Shown: positions 22,760 to 33,343 of the stretch, piece by piece
Layout: each line of letters starts with the position of its first letter
Numbering within the stretch: the stretch's first letter is position 1
Assembly (NCBI GenBank): GCA_023374045.1
Contig: CM041776.1
Coordinates: 480,321,925 to 480,385,924 of the forward strand
Source: Limonium bicolor
Taxonomy: Eukaryota > Streptophyta > Magnoliopsida > Caryophyllales > Plumbaginaceae
Length of the DNA: 64,000 nt
Direction of reading: 5' to 3'
The notes under the pieces: generated by a model
What the model saw: only the letters and a program-made list of their open reading frames with translations
What the model was told of the DNA's origin: nothing
Databases searched by the model: none
Translations under genes and position numbers: made by a program

Positions 22760-23095
22760 GCTGTCTCCACCGAACCAAGTGTTCATCACATGGTTCAAGG
22801 AGCAATAGATTTTATAGACTCCCACATAGCCTGAGCGTTCTTTGTCTCCTAGAGACTCGAGTGAGACCGTGAGAGTTAGAGTTAGGACTAGATTTTTATT
22901 TTCCATCAAATGCTTTATTTTCCTTTGACTATCTGTTTCAAAGTATCAATGAAAATGCAACTAGCTTTTGTTACTTGAATGCTTATGATGGGTACGAAAT
23001 AATTTATTGTCTTGGGTGCTTCTCCCTTGATTAAAAATTACAAAATGATCTGAGATATTTAGTCCCATCCATTCCACTAATCCAAACTCTGACCA
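22760..23095 (+). other. Copia B 3' spacer before the TRIM-like element
   Basis: No coding or repeat feature is recognised. The last five bases (GACCA, 23091-23095) are the target site of the nested TRIM-like element. Confidence 0.5.
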
Positions 23096-23141
23096 TGAGA
23101 AGGGAAGAAATGGTGTCAAGCCCAAAACAGGACGCGAAGAG

Positions 23142-23249
23142 CATCCGGCTCCTTCAGCCGGATGAGAATAGAACAAATAGAGCATCCGGCCGCTTTAGCC
23201 GGATGAGGGTAGAAGCGCATAGGTCATCCGGTCGTCCTTCAGCCGGATG
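23142..23249. other. Array of three CATCCGGC/GCCGGATG hairpins
   Basis: Starts at 23142, 23183 and 23225 (spacing 41-42). Arms are 9, 8 and 7 bases here; the third has an 8-base arm in the right LTR copy (24647-24671). Loops differ (CCTTC, CGCTTTA and a longer one) while the arms stay constant. Confidence 0.85.
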
Positions 23250-23383
23250 GAAATGGGACTTAGGCAAAGCAAAATGTAGTACGGTCGGCCGCCTGTGGTC
23301 GACCAAAGGGACTAAGAAGGGGTAAAACCGTACTTATGCATGTAAAATACAGGCTGGCACCATAAAAGCCAGGGCCAAAATAC

Positions 23384-23392
23384 TATAAATAG
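23384..23392 (+). promoter_or_regulatory. TATA box of the TRIM-like LTR
   Basis: TATAAATAG, identical in both LTRs (24806-24814 in the right one), lies 70-100 bases before a CT-rich stretch. This is the usual spacing for a plant LTR promoter and supports plus orientation of the element. Confidence 0.6.
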
Positions 23393-23701
23393 GGGCACAC
23401 CCCCGTGAAATAAGATATATAACATCGGGCAGTTAAAACTCGCATTCATTCTCAACGAAAGTTCTCTTTCTCTCTCTCTGTATCCTTGCAAGGCTCTGTA
23501 ATCAAGACCAGGTAATATAGGATAGAAGATCAAGTCGAATCGCACCAGGGTAATGTATTGCCTCATTAGGTTAGATCAAAGGATGCAAAGGTTGGAATAG
23601 AATCCTAGGATTGTAATACTGTTTCACTTTGGGGTGGAGGTGGGCAAGAGAGCAGCAACGCCGGAGAAGGAAACCCAAAACAAAAGGATGTGGAGGAATG
23701 G

Positions 23702-24004
23702 TCAGGCCAGAGCGGAAGAAATCGGCATAAACCACGTACCCACGGCCGAAATCGTCGTTTGGGTGAGATTAGAAGATGGCAGGTAGATTTGAGTACCACG
23801 GGGAGCTTCGACATCCCTGAGACAGTCACAAAGGGCAGAAATATCGAGAGAAGAGGGAGAAGGCTCTCGCCCAGACAAAAAGGGTCTTTGAAATTTCAAA
23901 AGCGCAGGGCGAAAGCCATCAGAGGAGTGAGAACCCTGAATCGCTTCGACAGCAGGAGAAAAATTCGCAGCAAGCTTACTCTTCTTTGCAGCAGAGGACG
24001 ACAT
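23702..24004 (-). pseudogene. Antisense gene-like fragment in the TRIM interior (100 codons)
   Basis: On the minus strand an ATG at 24004 opens 100 codons without a stop: an Ala/Ser/Lys start (MSSSAAKKSKL), then RPALLKFQRPF, SLDISALCDCLRDV and TQIYLPSSNLTQTTI. It is GC-richer than its surroundings. Upstream on that strand is a pyrimidine-rich leader (about 24010-24110) and an AT-rich TATA-like patch (24164-24180), which looks like a host gene's promoter, 5' leader and first exon start. The frame is cut by the element's 5' end. I do not recognise the protein family. It could instead be a chance frame, but the ordered leader and promoter make capture likely. Confidence 0.45.
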
Positions 24005-24517
24005 CGTTGAACTTGGCGCGAATCAAAGCAAGGCGACAGCGAAAGAGAGCAAAGAGCACGATAACGAAGAAGAAGAAGAGAGTCGAAGCGATAAACAGAG
24101 GAGGAAGGGGAGAGAAGCTTAAAAACTCAAACTTTAAAGAAAGTTTTCCCTCGCTCAAACAAATAATAAATATATTTGTATGTACAAACAAAAATGCCTT
24201 TTTGCAGGGAAAAAGAAAGGGCCACACGCCTCCTAAAAAGCGCTTCCGATGATTAGTCAAAGAAAGGACCTTACGAATTCTGCACCAAAAGTAGGCGGAA
24301 AAATTCAAAAAGTCACGGGCATCGCACGTGGCCAAAAAGAAGTTCCATTTCTCCAAGTATGAAGAAAAAGAACTTGTGGGACTGGGATAAGGAAAGGTCG
24401 AAGGACGGACAAAACGAAGGGCTTCAGAATTGATATTTTTTCACAAATTCACAAAAACACAACACGGAAGTTCTATTTTCTTCACCAAATTCAGAAAGAT
24501 AGAACTTGTGGGACTGA

Positions 24518-25049
24518 TGAGAAGGGAAGAAATGGTGTCAAGCCCAAAACAGGATGCGAAGAGCATCCGGCTCCTTCAGCCGGATGAGAATAGAACAAAT
24601 AGAGCATCCGGCCGCTTTAGCCGGATGAGGGTAGAAGCGCATAGGTCATCCGGCCGTCCTTCAGCCGGATGGAAATGGGACTTAGGCAAAGCAAAATGTA
24701 GTACGGTCGGCCGCCTGTGGTCGACCAAAGGGACTAAGAAGGGGTAAAACCGTACTTATGCATGTAAAATACAGGCTGGCACCATAAAAGCCAGGGCCAA
24801 AATACTATAAATAGGGGCACGCCCCCGTGAAATAAGATACATAACATCGGGCAGTTAAAACTCGCATTCATTCTCAACGAAAGTTCTCTTTCTCTCTCTC
24901 TGTATCCTTGCAAGGCTCTGTAATCAAGACCAGGTAATATAGGATAGAAGATCAAGTCGAATCGCACCAGGGTAAATGTATTGCCTCATTAGGTTAGATC
25001 AAAGGATGCAAAGGTTGGAATAGAATCCTAGGATTGTAATACTGTTTCA
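24518..25049 (+). repeat. TRIM-like element right LTR
   Basis: Nearly identical to 23096-23626 (four substitutions, one single-base insertion). It is followed by the target duplication GACCA at 25050-25054. Before it, AAGTTCTAT (about 24467) and ATAGAACTT (about 24499) form an inverted pair in the interior. Confidence 0.9.
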
Positions 25050-25147
25050 GACCATGACACCTAAAAAGCCTACAAACATAGCCCACAAGATGTAGCACCT
25101 CATTAAATGCCATTCACCGATAAGTCGTTAAGCATATCCAAAGTGTC

Positions 25148-25155
25148 TATAAAAC
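25148..25155 (+). promoter_or_regulatory. TATA-like box upstream of the 25194 ORF
   Basis: TATAAAAC lies 39-46 bases before the ATG at 25194, with a pyrimidine-rich stretch between them. Confidence 0.3.
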
Positions 25156-25193
25156 TTGCTTACTCCTTTTACCACTCACAATCATATCATGAA

Positions 25194-25556
25194 ATGGCTC
25201 AATACCCACAAAGCTCATCCAGCTCAAATGAGCAAACCGTTCACTCCACCATTCGCAAGTTTATGACCACCAAACACCTAAAGAAATACGTCGCCCAAAG
25301 CTATGTTCAACCAGACTCCGACTCCCTTACAGCTTGGTCTATCACCTCAAGTATCACTCTATCACAATCACGATCTCCACACTGCATGGAATTCTCCATA
25401 GATTCTGATGAGTCTGACCTTTCTACCACAGCTGAATCACCTTTGATCAACCCAACCAAAGCCAAACCTTCTTGGATCAAAGCTGGTTTTTCGGAGGAAG
25501 AGCCTTCTTGCTCAGAGGATTATGAATGGGATACCCAACTACGTCACTCCATCTAG
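25194..25556 (+). CDS. Small Ser-rich ORF near the 3' end of copia B, unrecognised
   Basis: The frame is 120 codons from the in-frame ATG 25194 (an earlier ATG at 25107 would add 29 residues, but a TATA-like box lies between them). It starts M-A-Q-Y-P with a Ser run, then has TIRKFMTTKHLKKYVAQSY, a Ser/Thr-rich middle, FSIDSDESDLS and an acidic, Trp-containing end (PSWIKAGFSEEEPS). It is intact, unlike the other ORFs of copia B. Possible explanations are a second accessory ORF of the SIRE-like element, a captured host fragment, or chance. No domain is recognised. Confidence 0.35.
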   Translation: MAQYPQSSSSSNEQTVHSTIRKFMTTKHLKKYVAQSYVQPDSDSLTAWSITSSITLSQSRSPHCMEFSIDSDESDLSTTAESPLINPTKAKPSWIKAGFSEEEPSCSEDYEWDTQLRHSI

Positions 25557-25912
25557 ATTATCTTGATCATATTTTGTAGTTTGTAATCTATGGAATGTCA
25601 TGGCCTTTACAAAATCTTACGTCGTGTAGTTACTCCCTATTTTGCTGTATGGCAAAGGGGGAAAGAAAAGTATATGTACTTGTGAGAGTACCTGTGAGAC
25701 TATGTCTATCGTCCTTGTATTATGTATCATCTGAATAAAAATTTATCTATGGTATAACATAAAAGCTGTCACTTATGCTATCATTCGTTAAAAAAATTTA
25801 TTCTTAAAAACCCTTAATAAACTCAGGGGGAATCCTTCTTAGGGGGAATCTCTCAATTTCGATTGCCAAGTACATATAAGTGTATAGGTTTCCATCATCA
25901 AAAAGGAAAAAT
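25557..25912 (+). other. Copia B 3' tail with polypurine tract
   Basis: It includes CTGTATGGCAAAGGGGGAAAG (about 25645-25665) and ends CATCATCAAAAAGGAAAAAT directly before the 3' LTR. The run 25899-25911 is taken as the polypurine tract; the arrangement is usual for SIRE/Opie-type elements. Confidence 0.6.
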
Positions 25913-27059
25913 TGTTAAGACAAGATCCTTTAGTTTTGATGATAGCAAACCTTTTGTTGTCTATATAATGCGTTTGTCAAGATTCATAATTTCAGATAGA
26001 CAGGTGAATAAGTGGGCTTAGCACGCAAGGTTGTAAGCGCACTTAAGTCATGAGTGGCTTAGCACACGAGGTTGCAAGTGCGCTCAATCCACGACATGTG
26101 CTCTACCAGTCGGGCACCTGTCGGTGAGAGCTCTAGAGAACTTATAGCAAGACACAAGCAGTCAAGAACCACACCATCACATATCTCTTACATCAGACAT
26201 TAAACAAGGAACAAACAGAGTTAGCAACGTCGACAAACTCACTCAGATTATTCATAACCACATAAACAACTTGCTTATGACAAACACACGACAAAAGGTG
26301 TATCTCATTAATGTACAAGATAACAAGATAAACAAAGGCTATTAATGTACATCATTACATAGTCGTAATACTTTAGAATAGAGCATTTATGAGCATTAAT
26401 GAGCTAGACAAGTTTAGACAAGTTGAAGTGTGCAAGTGGTGACTGACCACTTAGGAGACGCGCCGCCAACTTGCCCATTCACAAGGCAACGTGTGCGCTG
26501 GTGGCTCCAGATCAAGTTGGAAGAAAATCTGCAGTAGGGTGAGGCTATTATATTCGTAGAAGAATGAGTATTCTACTCTTAGACTCTACAACTCATAAGT
26601 TGTTAGTTGGAATCTCAACTAACTTGTATAAATACATGCATTAATGTTCCTTGTAATATAAGCCCTATACGAGAGAAAAGATAGAGATAATCTGGGCAAG
26701 TGTGGATCAGACTAAGGAGTGTGTGTAAGTGCTAGAGAGTTGGTGAGCTAGAGAGGACTAGGTTAGAGTATCAATATATTGGGTATTTGATAAGACAACA
26801 AGTTGGGGAACGGTCGGTGAACCATAGGCCGATAGTCAGGAGAGCGTTGATGACTTTAGGGGTAAAGTCGAAACTGTCCCGGGAGTCCGTGTGTGGGGCA
26901 AGGGAGGTTAAGTGAATTTTGTGTGTGTAAATTCTCAATCGAAATGCGTTTTATAGTTTAAAGTTATCTCTCGTCACTTCCTAAACTATCAAGTTTTATT
27001 AGAGTCCATGATACGTCCACGACACGTCGGGGATGCATCAGGAGAGCTTGCGAGTTTCA
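25913..27059 (+). repeat. Copia B 3' LTR
   Basis: Starts TGTTAAGACAAG, ends GAGTTTCA. It carries scattered substitutions relative to 12964-14109, so copia B is clearly older than the TRIM-like element inside it. It is followed by CTCAA (27060-27064) and the resumed copia A coding region. Confidence 0.9.
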
Positions 27060-28760
27060 CTCAACCTTGTCCACACCTCTTCACATAAATATTTCTAGCC
27101 CAGCCTCTTCTGATTCATCCACCAACTCCTGCACTCCAAATAGTGTGTCACCGTCCACACCTCCTCCGAACAGACACCTAATGATCACTAGGGTGAAGAA
27201 AAACATACACAAGCCCCTTGTGCGATCAGAAAGCACCATTCCTTGGCCATAATTGCACTACACCACCAAAAACCCGAAGACATACCAGAGGAGCCCACTT
27301 TTAGACAGGCTATCAAACATGGTGAATGACGCACTGCCATGCTCCAAGAATTTCAGGCTCTGTAGATAACTAACACTTGGGAATTTGTTCCCAAATCTCT
27401 AGAGAGAAGGAAGGCACGCCTAGTGGCACGGGGGTTTGATTGAACTTGTGGAATCGATTATGATGAGACCTTCAGCCCGGTTATTAAACCGACCACAATC
27501 AGATTGGTTTTATCCCTTGTAGTGTTCATATATTGGCCAACCAATCAATTGGATATTCAAAATGCTTTTTTACAAGGGGATTTATAGGAAACTATCTACA
27601 TGCAGCAACCCCCAGGTTTCATGCACCCAATGTATCCAGACATGTTTACAAACTTAAAAGATCCATCTATGGTCTGAAACAATCTCCAAGAGCGAGGTTC
27701 TCCAAATTAAGTGAGTGCCTCATGGACATGGGGTTCAAAGGATCAATTACTGACCCCTCACTGTTTGTATACAGATGGGAACATGAAACTCTCTATATGT
27801 TTATCTATGTTGACGATCTCGTTGTAATAGGTAACACCATCAAGCTGGTACATATGTTCATAAGGAGACTTGCTGATCACTTTTCCAGTGAAAAAATTGG
27901 GGCCTCTCCATTATTTTCTAGGTGTGGAAGTGGCCAGATTGCCCACAGGCATGTTCTTATCCCAACAAAAATACATAACAGAACTCTTAGCCAAGGTAAA
28001 GCTACTGCAGTCCAGAGGCGTGTCTACACTAATGAAAAACTTCAAGGATTTGGCTTACACTGCCTCACCTCCTCTTTTCTTTCAGACCCAGTTTTGTAGC
28101 CTTCTTGGAGGGCTACAATACTTGTCCTTGACAAGACCTGACATTTCTTTCTCTGTGAATAGGTTATGCCAATATATGCACCATCCAAGGCAAGCGCACT
28201 GGGGGGGCTCTGAAAAGACTGCTTTACCATCTCAATTACATAAAATGCCTCAAGTTCTACATCTCAAAGCAATCTCCCATAAATCTTTTTGCATTTGCTG
28301 ATGCAGACTGAGATGGAAACTTGGAAGATAGACATTCCACATTTGGTTACTGCATCTACATGGGCATAAACTTAATCTCATGGCAATCCAAGAAGTAACT
28401 CACCGTGGCAAGGTCAACAACAAAAGTGTACCGCTCCATTGCCCATGCAAATTGTGAACTCATCTGGATATAACATCTTCTTGCATACCTAGACATTCAC
28501 CTACAAAACCCTTCAACACTATGGTGCGACAATCTTGGCGCCACCTATCTGGCAGTAAATCCAGTCTACCACTCTCGAGCAAAGCACTTTGCTCTAGGTT
28601 TCCATTTTGTACGAGAGAGAGTCCAAATGAAGCAACTACAAGTCTGTTTCATTCACGGATATAATCAGGTTGCTGATATCCTTACAAAACTGTTACCAAG
28701 ATTGCGTTACACTGTACGTCGATCCAAACTTTGCTGAGCTACATTTGACTCGTGGGAGGC
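27060..28760 (+). pseudogene. Copia A pol, 3' part (reverse transcriptase and RNase H)
   Basis: Coding order resumes after copia B. HLMITRVKKNIHKP (about 27175-27220) is the linker before reverse transcriptase. The polymerase region has [30 protein letters not shown] and the active-site MFIYVDDLVVIG near 27800-27830, still with both Asp residues. RNase H-like motifs follow in several frames: FADAD (about 28290), TLWCDN (about 28520), [15 protein letters not shown] and QVADILTK. Stops and shifts are numerous. A purine-rich tract (about 28752-28760) precedes the 3' LTR. Confidence 0.85.
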
Positions 28761-28808
28761 TACGAAGACCAAGTCTAGCCCGATACAAAGAAACTAGCCT
28801 AGTACTCC
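28761..28808 (+). repeat. Copia A 3' LTR, first piece
   Basis: TACGAAGACCAAGTC...CTAGTACTCC matches 10160-10207. The last five bases (ACTCC) are the target site of the LARD element. The LTR continues at 50470. Confidence 0.85.
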
Positions 28809-31105
28809 TGAAATACCCCAAAACTAAATATGTTAATCAAATGTTAAAATATGGTATTATAAGGCTAATAATTGCCTTAGAAATGTTAGTAAGCAATTTA
28901 AACCATAGTAAACACAATAAAACACTATAAAGACAATTTGAGCAAAAACATGCTCTAAACTTGGGATAACCTTGATTAGGACCCAAAGAGCTTACCAAGG
29001 CTTTATTAACATGCTAATGGACATGTTAAACCAATTACCAAAGAAAACCAAGCTCAAAAACAAGTTCAAACACAAATTGTGCATTAAGGAGTCTTAAAGC
29101 ATGTTTTTTAAAAATTGTCTTGGAAATGGGTTTTGAGTGGCTAAACGCTCATGATTAAACCTTAATCAACATGTGTACTACTTAGTATCTCATTAGGAAG
29201 CCTAAATCAAGGAGAAATAAAAAATTTCACAAATTTGTGCATTAATTATGAATAGTGCCCAGATAGTGCTCAATTAAGGCTTTAGTCAAATTTGATTAGT
29301 TAAATGGTAAACTAGCCCATAAATATCCTAATATAGGAAGGGGGGACGGTTTTGAGTTCTTGAGTCACCACCAATAGCCAGCACATTAGAAGAAAAGAGG
29401 AAAGTTAAGTTAAAAAGGCAATTTCACCTTTATTAGGTAAATATCTCACAAAAGCTACCTCTCTCCTCACTTTCCTTCATTTCCTTCCTCCTCCACCGTA
29501 TTATTCTTCATCCTCTCAAGCCAAAACCATCCTTACTACAGCAAGTATACTTCTCCACCTTGTTTTGCTTGCCAAATCCAACTTCATGCTCCAAATCAAA
29601 ATCTAAGACCACATTTGTGCTAGTAAGACCAAGCCCTTCATTTCCCTCTTTTCAAAACTTCAAGAACTCAAGTTTGATTCCATGGAGAATCTCCATTTAA
29701 GGAGGAAAAGCTCAAATTCTTACACCTTGTTGTTCTCCTTTGTTCCAAGGTAAGAAAAGTTAATGAAAAATCAAGATTCCTCCATTTTTGTACATTACCG
29801 AAAATGGCTTCTCATGGGGTTTTGTTATGCTCCTTTAATTAGTCTTGTTTTAATCTCCAAAGGAGCTAGAAGGAGGACTTGCCTTGTTTCCATGTCAAGT
29901 TCTCTTCAAATTCCAAAGGTAAATACTAATTCTAGTGTATTATAACACTTCTTGTAATCTAGGGTTAATTTATGAGTTTAGGTGTAACACTTAAATCTCA
30001 TCACCCTTAATTGTACATTGATTAGAAGGTTGACAAGTGAACAAGTCCGTGCTGATTTTCAATAAAAAAAACAAGAAAGAAATCTTGAAGAGGAAGAGGT
30101 AAATAACCTATCCTAATGTAGTTTTGTTCCTTAGGAAATTAAGCTTTAATTGCTTAATAAACAACCTAAAGAGCCAATGGGAAATGAGTTAGAAAAATAT
30201 CCACCAGGTAGACTATAAGGACATGGGAGCATTTGTTGTGTGTATTTGCAGGTTGAAGGCATTTATATGTGGAAATTCAGTGTTTAAGGTTATTGCAATT
30301 TAAGGGCCTAAGTGCCAAGCAATTTAAGTTTATGCACTATATTGTTATGTAGTGTAGTTTGGGTGTAGTTTGTGTGTAAAGAACATTCATAGTGGATTTG
30401 AATGTCTTTAATTGTTTAAGGATGAAAAACTATGTGTTTGTGTGTAAGAATGTGCTAGAGAAGCTATGGCAAAGTTTAGTTGATAAGCAAAGAGTTTTAA
30501 GTATTTTAAGGTGATTTTATGACCTAGGGAGTACTAGGAATTATTAAAGGTTATATTGGTGAAAGAAAGTGAATTAAGGTGTTCTTGAGTGTTAAAATGA
30601 CATAGGAATTGTCTTGGAGGATTTAGAGTTCAAATGGGTGTCTAAGACACACCAAAGTTATGGTAAGAGTGTTGTTAAGGCTTGTGCAAAATTTGGTAAA
30701 CAAAAAAAGTGTAATGCCTTGTGAAGGATTGAATGTGAACTTGTGGAAAAGACCTTAAAAAGTGTGTGTAAAGGAGATCATGATGATGCATAATAATGCT
30801 TAAGAGTGGTTATCATGGTTGTGAAGAAACATTTATTGGTTAGTTGATATTGTAGGCATAATTTACCACTTAGAAATCCTAAGGAACAATGTTACATGTG
30901 TAACGAATTAAGTTCTAAGTGTTAAGGACTTAGTAAGAAATTGAGTAAATGTTTAAGGAGTTTGTTGGATGATTTAAGAGGGTATTAATGTGCCAAAAGG
31001 ATGTTAAAACATGTGGGGAAACATGTGGAATGATTAGGAAAAGATTGGGGTGAATTTGGAGTTCAAAATGAGTAGAAAAGCACTTTGAAAAATGGGTTCT
31101 ATTGT

Positions 31106-31214
31106 GGACCGCCCCGAGGGACCGCCCCTCTGGGGAGGTCCAGTTGAATTCTGCTGGGCGAGTAGCTACTGTTGTGGACCGCCCCTGGGGACCTCCCCAG
31201 GGTAGGGGTGGTCC
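31106..31214. other. Paired GGACCGCCCC/GGGG(T/C)GGTCC inverted modules
   Basis: Module 1 (31106-31141) and module 2 (31176-31214) each start GGACCGCCCC and end in its near complement (AGGTCC, GGTGGTCC). The same pair is present in the 3' LTR at about 48249-48358, with a few changed bases. Confidence 0.75.
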
Positions 31215-32261
31215 AATCTATAAAAAAAATTAAGAATGATAAGGGGCTTTAGTAGTAAACCCTAGTGAGTGTAATGAGGATAAACAAGTGTAAGTTTAAA
31301 TGTAAAATCATGTCATATAATGATGAAAAATACTTAGTTAATCGGAAATCATAATGTAAACTAAAGAACTAAAAGGTTAATGTAAATGACAACATTAGAA
31401 ACCTTGGATCACAAGTGCTACTCAATAAGAAACCTTGAAATAAGGTGAGTAATAAGTGAGAAGTTAATAGAATGTAGGAAACGACAAGAGGACGTCGTAC
31501 GTTATGACAAGTAGTCGAAGTTAATACATTAATTGACCGTTCCGACTGAATTTATTATAGGTACGAAAACTAGTCGAGTTGGCAGCTGAGACTAAGAGGT
31601 CGCCATGTAAGGCTAGCCATCCTCAAGGTGACAGGTATGGTTTTCTAGCAACATGTGTTCTACCGGATTACACTGGCTTGTGTAGCAACCTGTTTTTCTG
31701 TGTGTTTGCCACATTGCAAGATATAGCATGAAATGAGTTTACAGTAATTCATTATGTGGCGTATTTAGTTTCGATACCATTTAACCTCGAAAGTGTTAAA
31801 CCATAACTAACCAACTCTAGGATCACATACGAGATCGGTATTCGGATTTAACGACCCGACCTACGGGAACGTTCTAACTATGGCTATCTGTGTGTTAGGT
31901 GTGTGTGTGTGTTGTTATTGTGTGTAAGTGTGCTTACCTCTCTTGTGTATGTCGTTGTGTAACAACGCTTGTTTGATCATGTAAGTCGTATGGTGACTTA
32001 CCTCCCTTGTGAGTCTAACCAAGTGTGTGACACCATATGGTGTCGTAATGTGATAGGTTCCATAAGGGAACCTCTAACTAATATATATTATGGGGGGTGA
32101 GGAATCCGGGAGTCCTGGTCACGCGTGTATGTACGGGAGATGATATATATATTTGATTCAACTCTCTCCCTTGTATGATTGTTTTCATTCTTGGATTTCA
32201 ATCTCCCACGAGCCAATAGCTGGCTCTCCTATCTTAATTATTATTCAGGATTAGGGGGATA

Positions 32262-32420
32262 TGTGTATGGTGTGATCGGGTCTATATTAAGACCGACACA
32301 TCTAAGTAATGTTAATGTGTATGGTGTGATCGGGTGTATATTAAGACCAACACATCTAAGTAAAGTAACTGTGTACGGTGTGTTCGGAACTATATTATAA
32401 CCGACACATCCTATGTAAAG
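32262..32420 (+). repeat. 54-bp tandem repeat, three copies
   Basis: Units start TGTGTATGGTGTGATCGGG at 32262 and 32316 and TGTGTACGG at 32370, each with TATATTA and CGACACATC (one unit AACACATC) downstream. The same array occurs in the 3' LTR at about 49402-49560. Translation through it gives repeated peptides, which are not protein evidence. Confidence 0.85.
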
Positions 32421-33330
32421 TCTACGTTTTCTAAGAAGAACAGTAAGTTATTATGTAACGAGCTCAACATTGGAATGGAATTATTCTCTAGGCTCTATTA
32501 AGATGACTAACTCTCATTTCGGTATGAGTCCTCGCGTGACTCTTCTCGAGTTATGTTATGTGTATGTTAATGTGCGATGTGTGTTGTTATGTTTGTGTAT
32601 GTTGATTACCGAAAATCAATCCCATGTTCATAAAATAAGTAATTAAGGATAACCCGATTAAATGGGTAAGTGTCGTCTAGTAGGGAATTAACTTCACTAA
32701 GGTAGAAACCCTCAACGGTAAAAGAACACAATAATGTGACCTAACAAGTGTTGATGTGCTAACTAAATTGTTTGCATCCTATTGATTGGATATGTGTTAA
32801 ATACACATATGTTATGTGTTTATAGTTTTCATGCATGACTTAAATATAATCAACCACATGCTTAGACGACAATTAGTTGTGTGTGGCCAGGTAGTATGTG
32901 GGCTGCACGATTACCATACCAACAAAGGTGTTGAGCCCCTTTGGGGGCCACCCTTTTTCCCTTTCAGGTACAATGGAGTTGGTAGCCGTTCGAGAGTAGG
33001 ACAGGGTAGTTGTTTGTGCATGGGTAGTTATTTTATTACTTATGTATTGTAGGTGTAGCAAGACCGAAACTGTTATCGGCATTAGCTTGTAAATACTCGG
33101 TACAGTTGGAATGTAAATGTATATTGATTTTTGGAAATGGAACAGGATTGTATTATGTAGGTGCTCGGGAATCTGGTCCATCAGACCGATACAATGTGTA
33201 AGTATTAGCCTTGTTAGCCACGTGGGTGGTTAACGGCGTGTAACACCATTGGATTAAGTAAATGTAGAGTTGTATTTTCCAATGCAAATTGTTGTTAAGT
33301 ACGATGTGGTAGTTGGGGTGTTACAAAAAG

Positions 33331-33343
33331 TGGTATTAGAGCG
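33331..33343 (+). other. LARD primer-binding site
   Basis: TGGTATTAGAGCG, five bases after the LTR, matches the complement of initiator-Met tRNA with one T for C at the seventh position. Confidence 0.8.

Larger units (their letters stand above)
23096..23626 (+). repeat. TRIM-like element left LTR with promoter and three hairpins
   Basis: TG...CA ends. Three hairpins of the form CATCCGGC...GCCGGATG lie at 23142-23164, 23183-23205 and 23225-23249. A TATA box (TATAAATAG, 23384-23392) is followed by a CT-rich run (about 23462-23480) and the LTR ends in GTAATACTGTTTCA. The right LTR (24518-25049) repeats all of this at a constant offset of 1422 bases. Confidence 0.9.
23096..25049 (+). mobile_element. 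Young TRIM-like LTR element carrying a gene-like fragment in antisense
   Basis: Two LTRs of 531 and 532 bp (23096-23626, 24518-25049) flank an 891-bp interior, with a perfect GACCA duplication (23091-23095, 25050-25054). By direct comparison the LTRs differ at only four bases and one single-base gap, so insertion was recent. No gag or pol is present. After the left LTR a TGG (23630-23632) could begin a primer-binding site but does not match initiator-Met tRNA. The interior contains, on the opposite strand, what looks like a promoter, leader and first ~100 codons of a gene (23702-24180). It must depend on another element for movement. Confidence 0.85.
12964..27059 (+). mobile_element. Copia B: SIRE-like Ty1/copia retrotransposon nested in copia A pol
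   Basis: LTRs of 1146 bp (12964-14109) and 1147 bp (25913-27059) begin TGTTAAGACAAG and end GAGTTTCA. A primer-binding site and a purine-rich tract (25899-25911) are in place. The interior has gag with two zinc-knuckle regions and a coiled coil, then pol in copia order, then a long 3' region with extra reading frames. Long LTRs, the large gag and the extra downstream ORF point to the SIRE/Maximus lineage. A solo LTR (20241-21629) and a TRIM-like element (23096-25049) are nested inside. Stops and shifts affect every ORF. Confidence 0.85.
28809..33325 (+). repeat. LARD 5' LTR (4517 bp)
   Basis: Ends TGAAATACCCC and GGGGTGTTACA. It contains a CT-rich patch (about 29450-29520), a splice-donor-like CAAGGTAAGAAAA (29745-29757), TTTGCAGGTTGAAGGC (about 30246), paired GGACCGCCCC modules (31106-31214), GT-rich runs (about 31885-31960) and a 54-bp tandem repeat (32262-32420). 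There are no long open frames. Confidence 0.9.

Noticed and set aside
23690..24010. Plus-strand 106-codon basic frame in the TRIM interior
   Set aside because: It is the mirror of the minus-strand frame, which has a sensible leader and composition.
24430..24747. Plus-strand frame running from the TRIM interior into its right LTR (and its twin at 23095-23325)
   Set aside because: The shared part comes from the hairpin-bearing LTR sequence; no domain, and it is explained by the repeat.
32179..32420. Open frame with repeated YGVIG-type peptides
   Set aside because: Generated by the 54-bp tandem repeat; it lies in a non-coding LTR and is altered in the 3' LTR.
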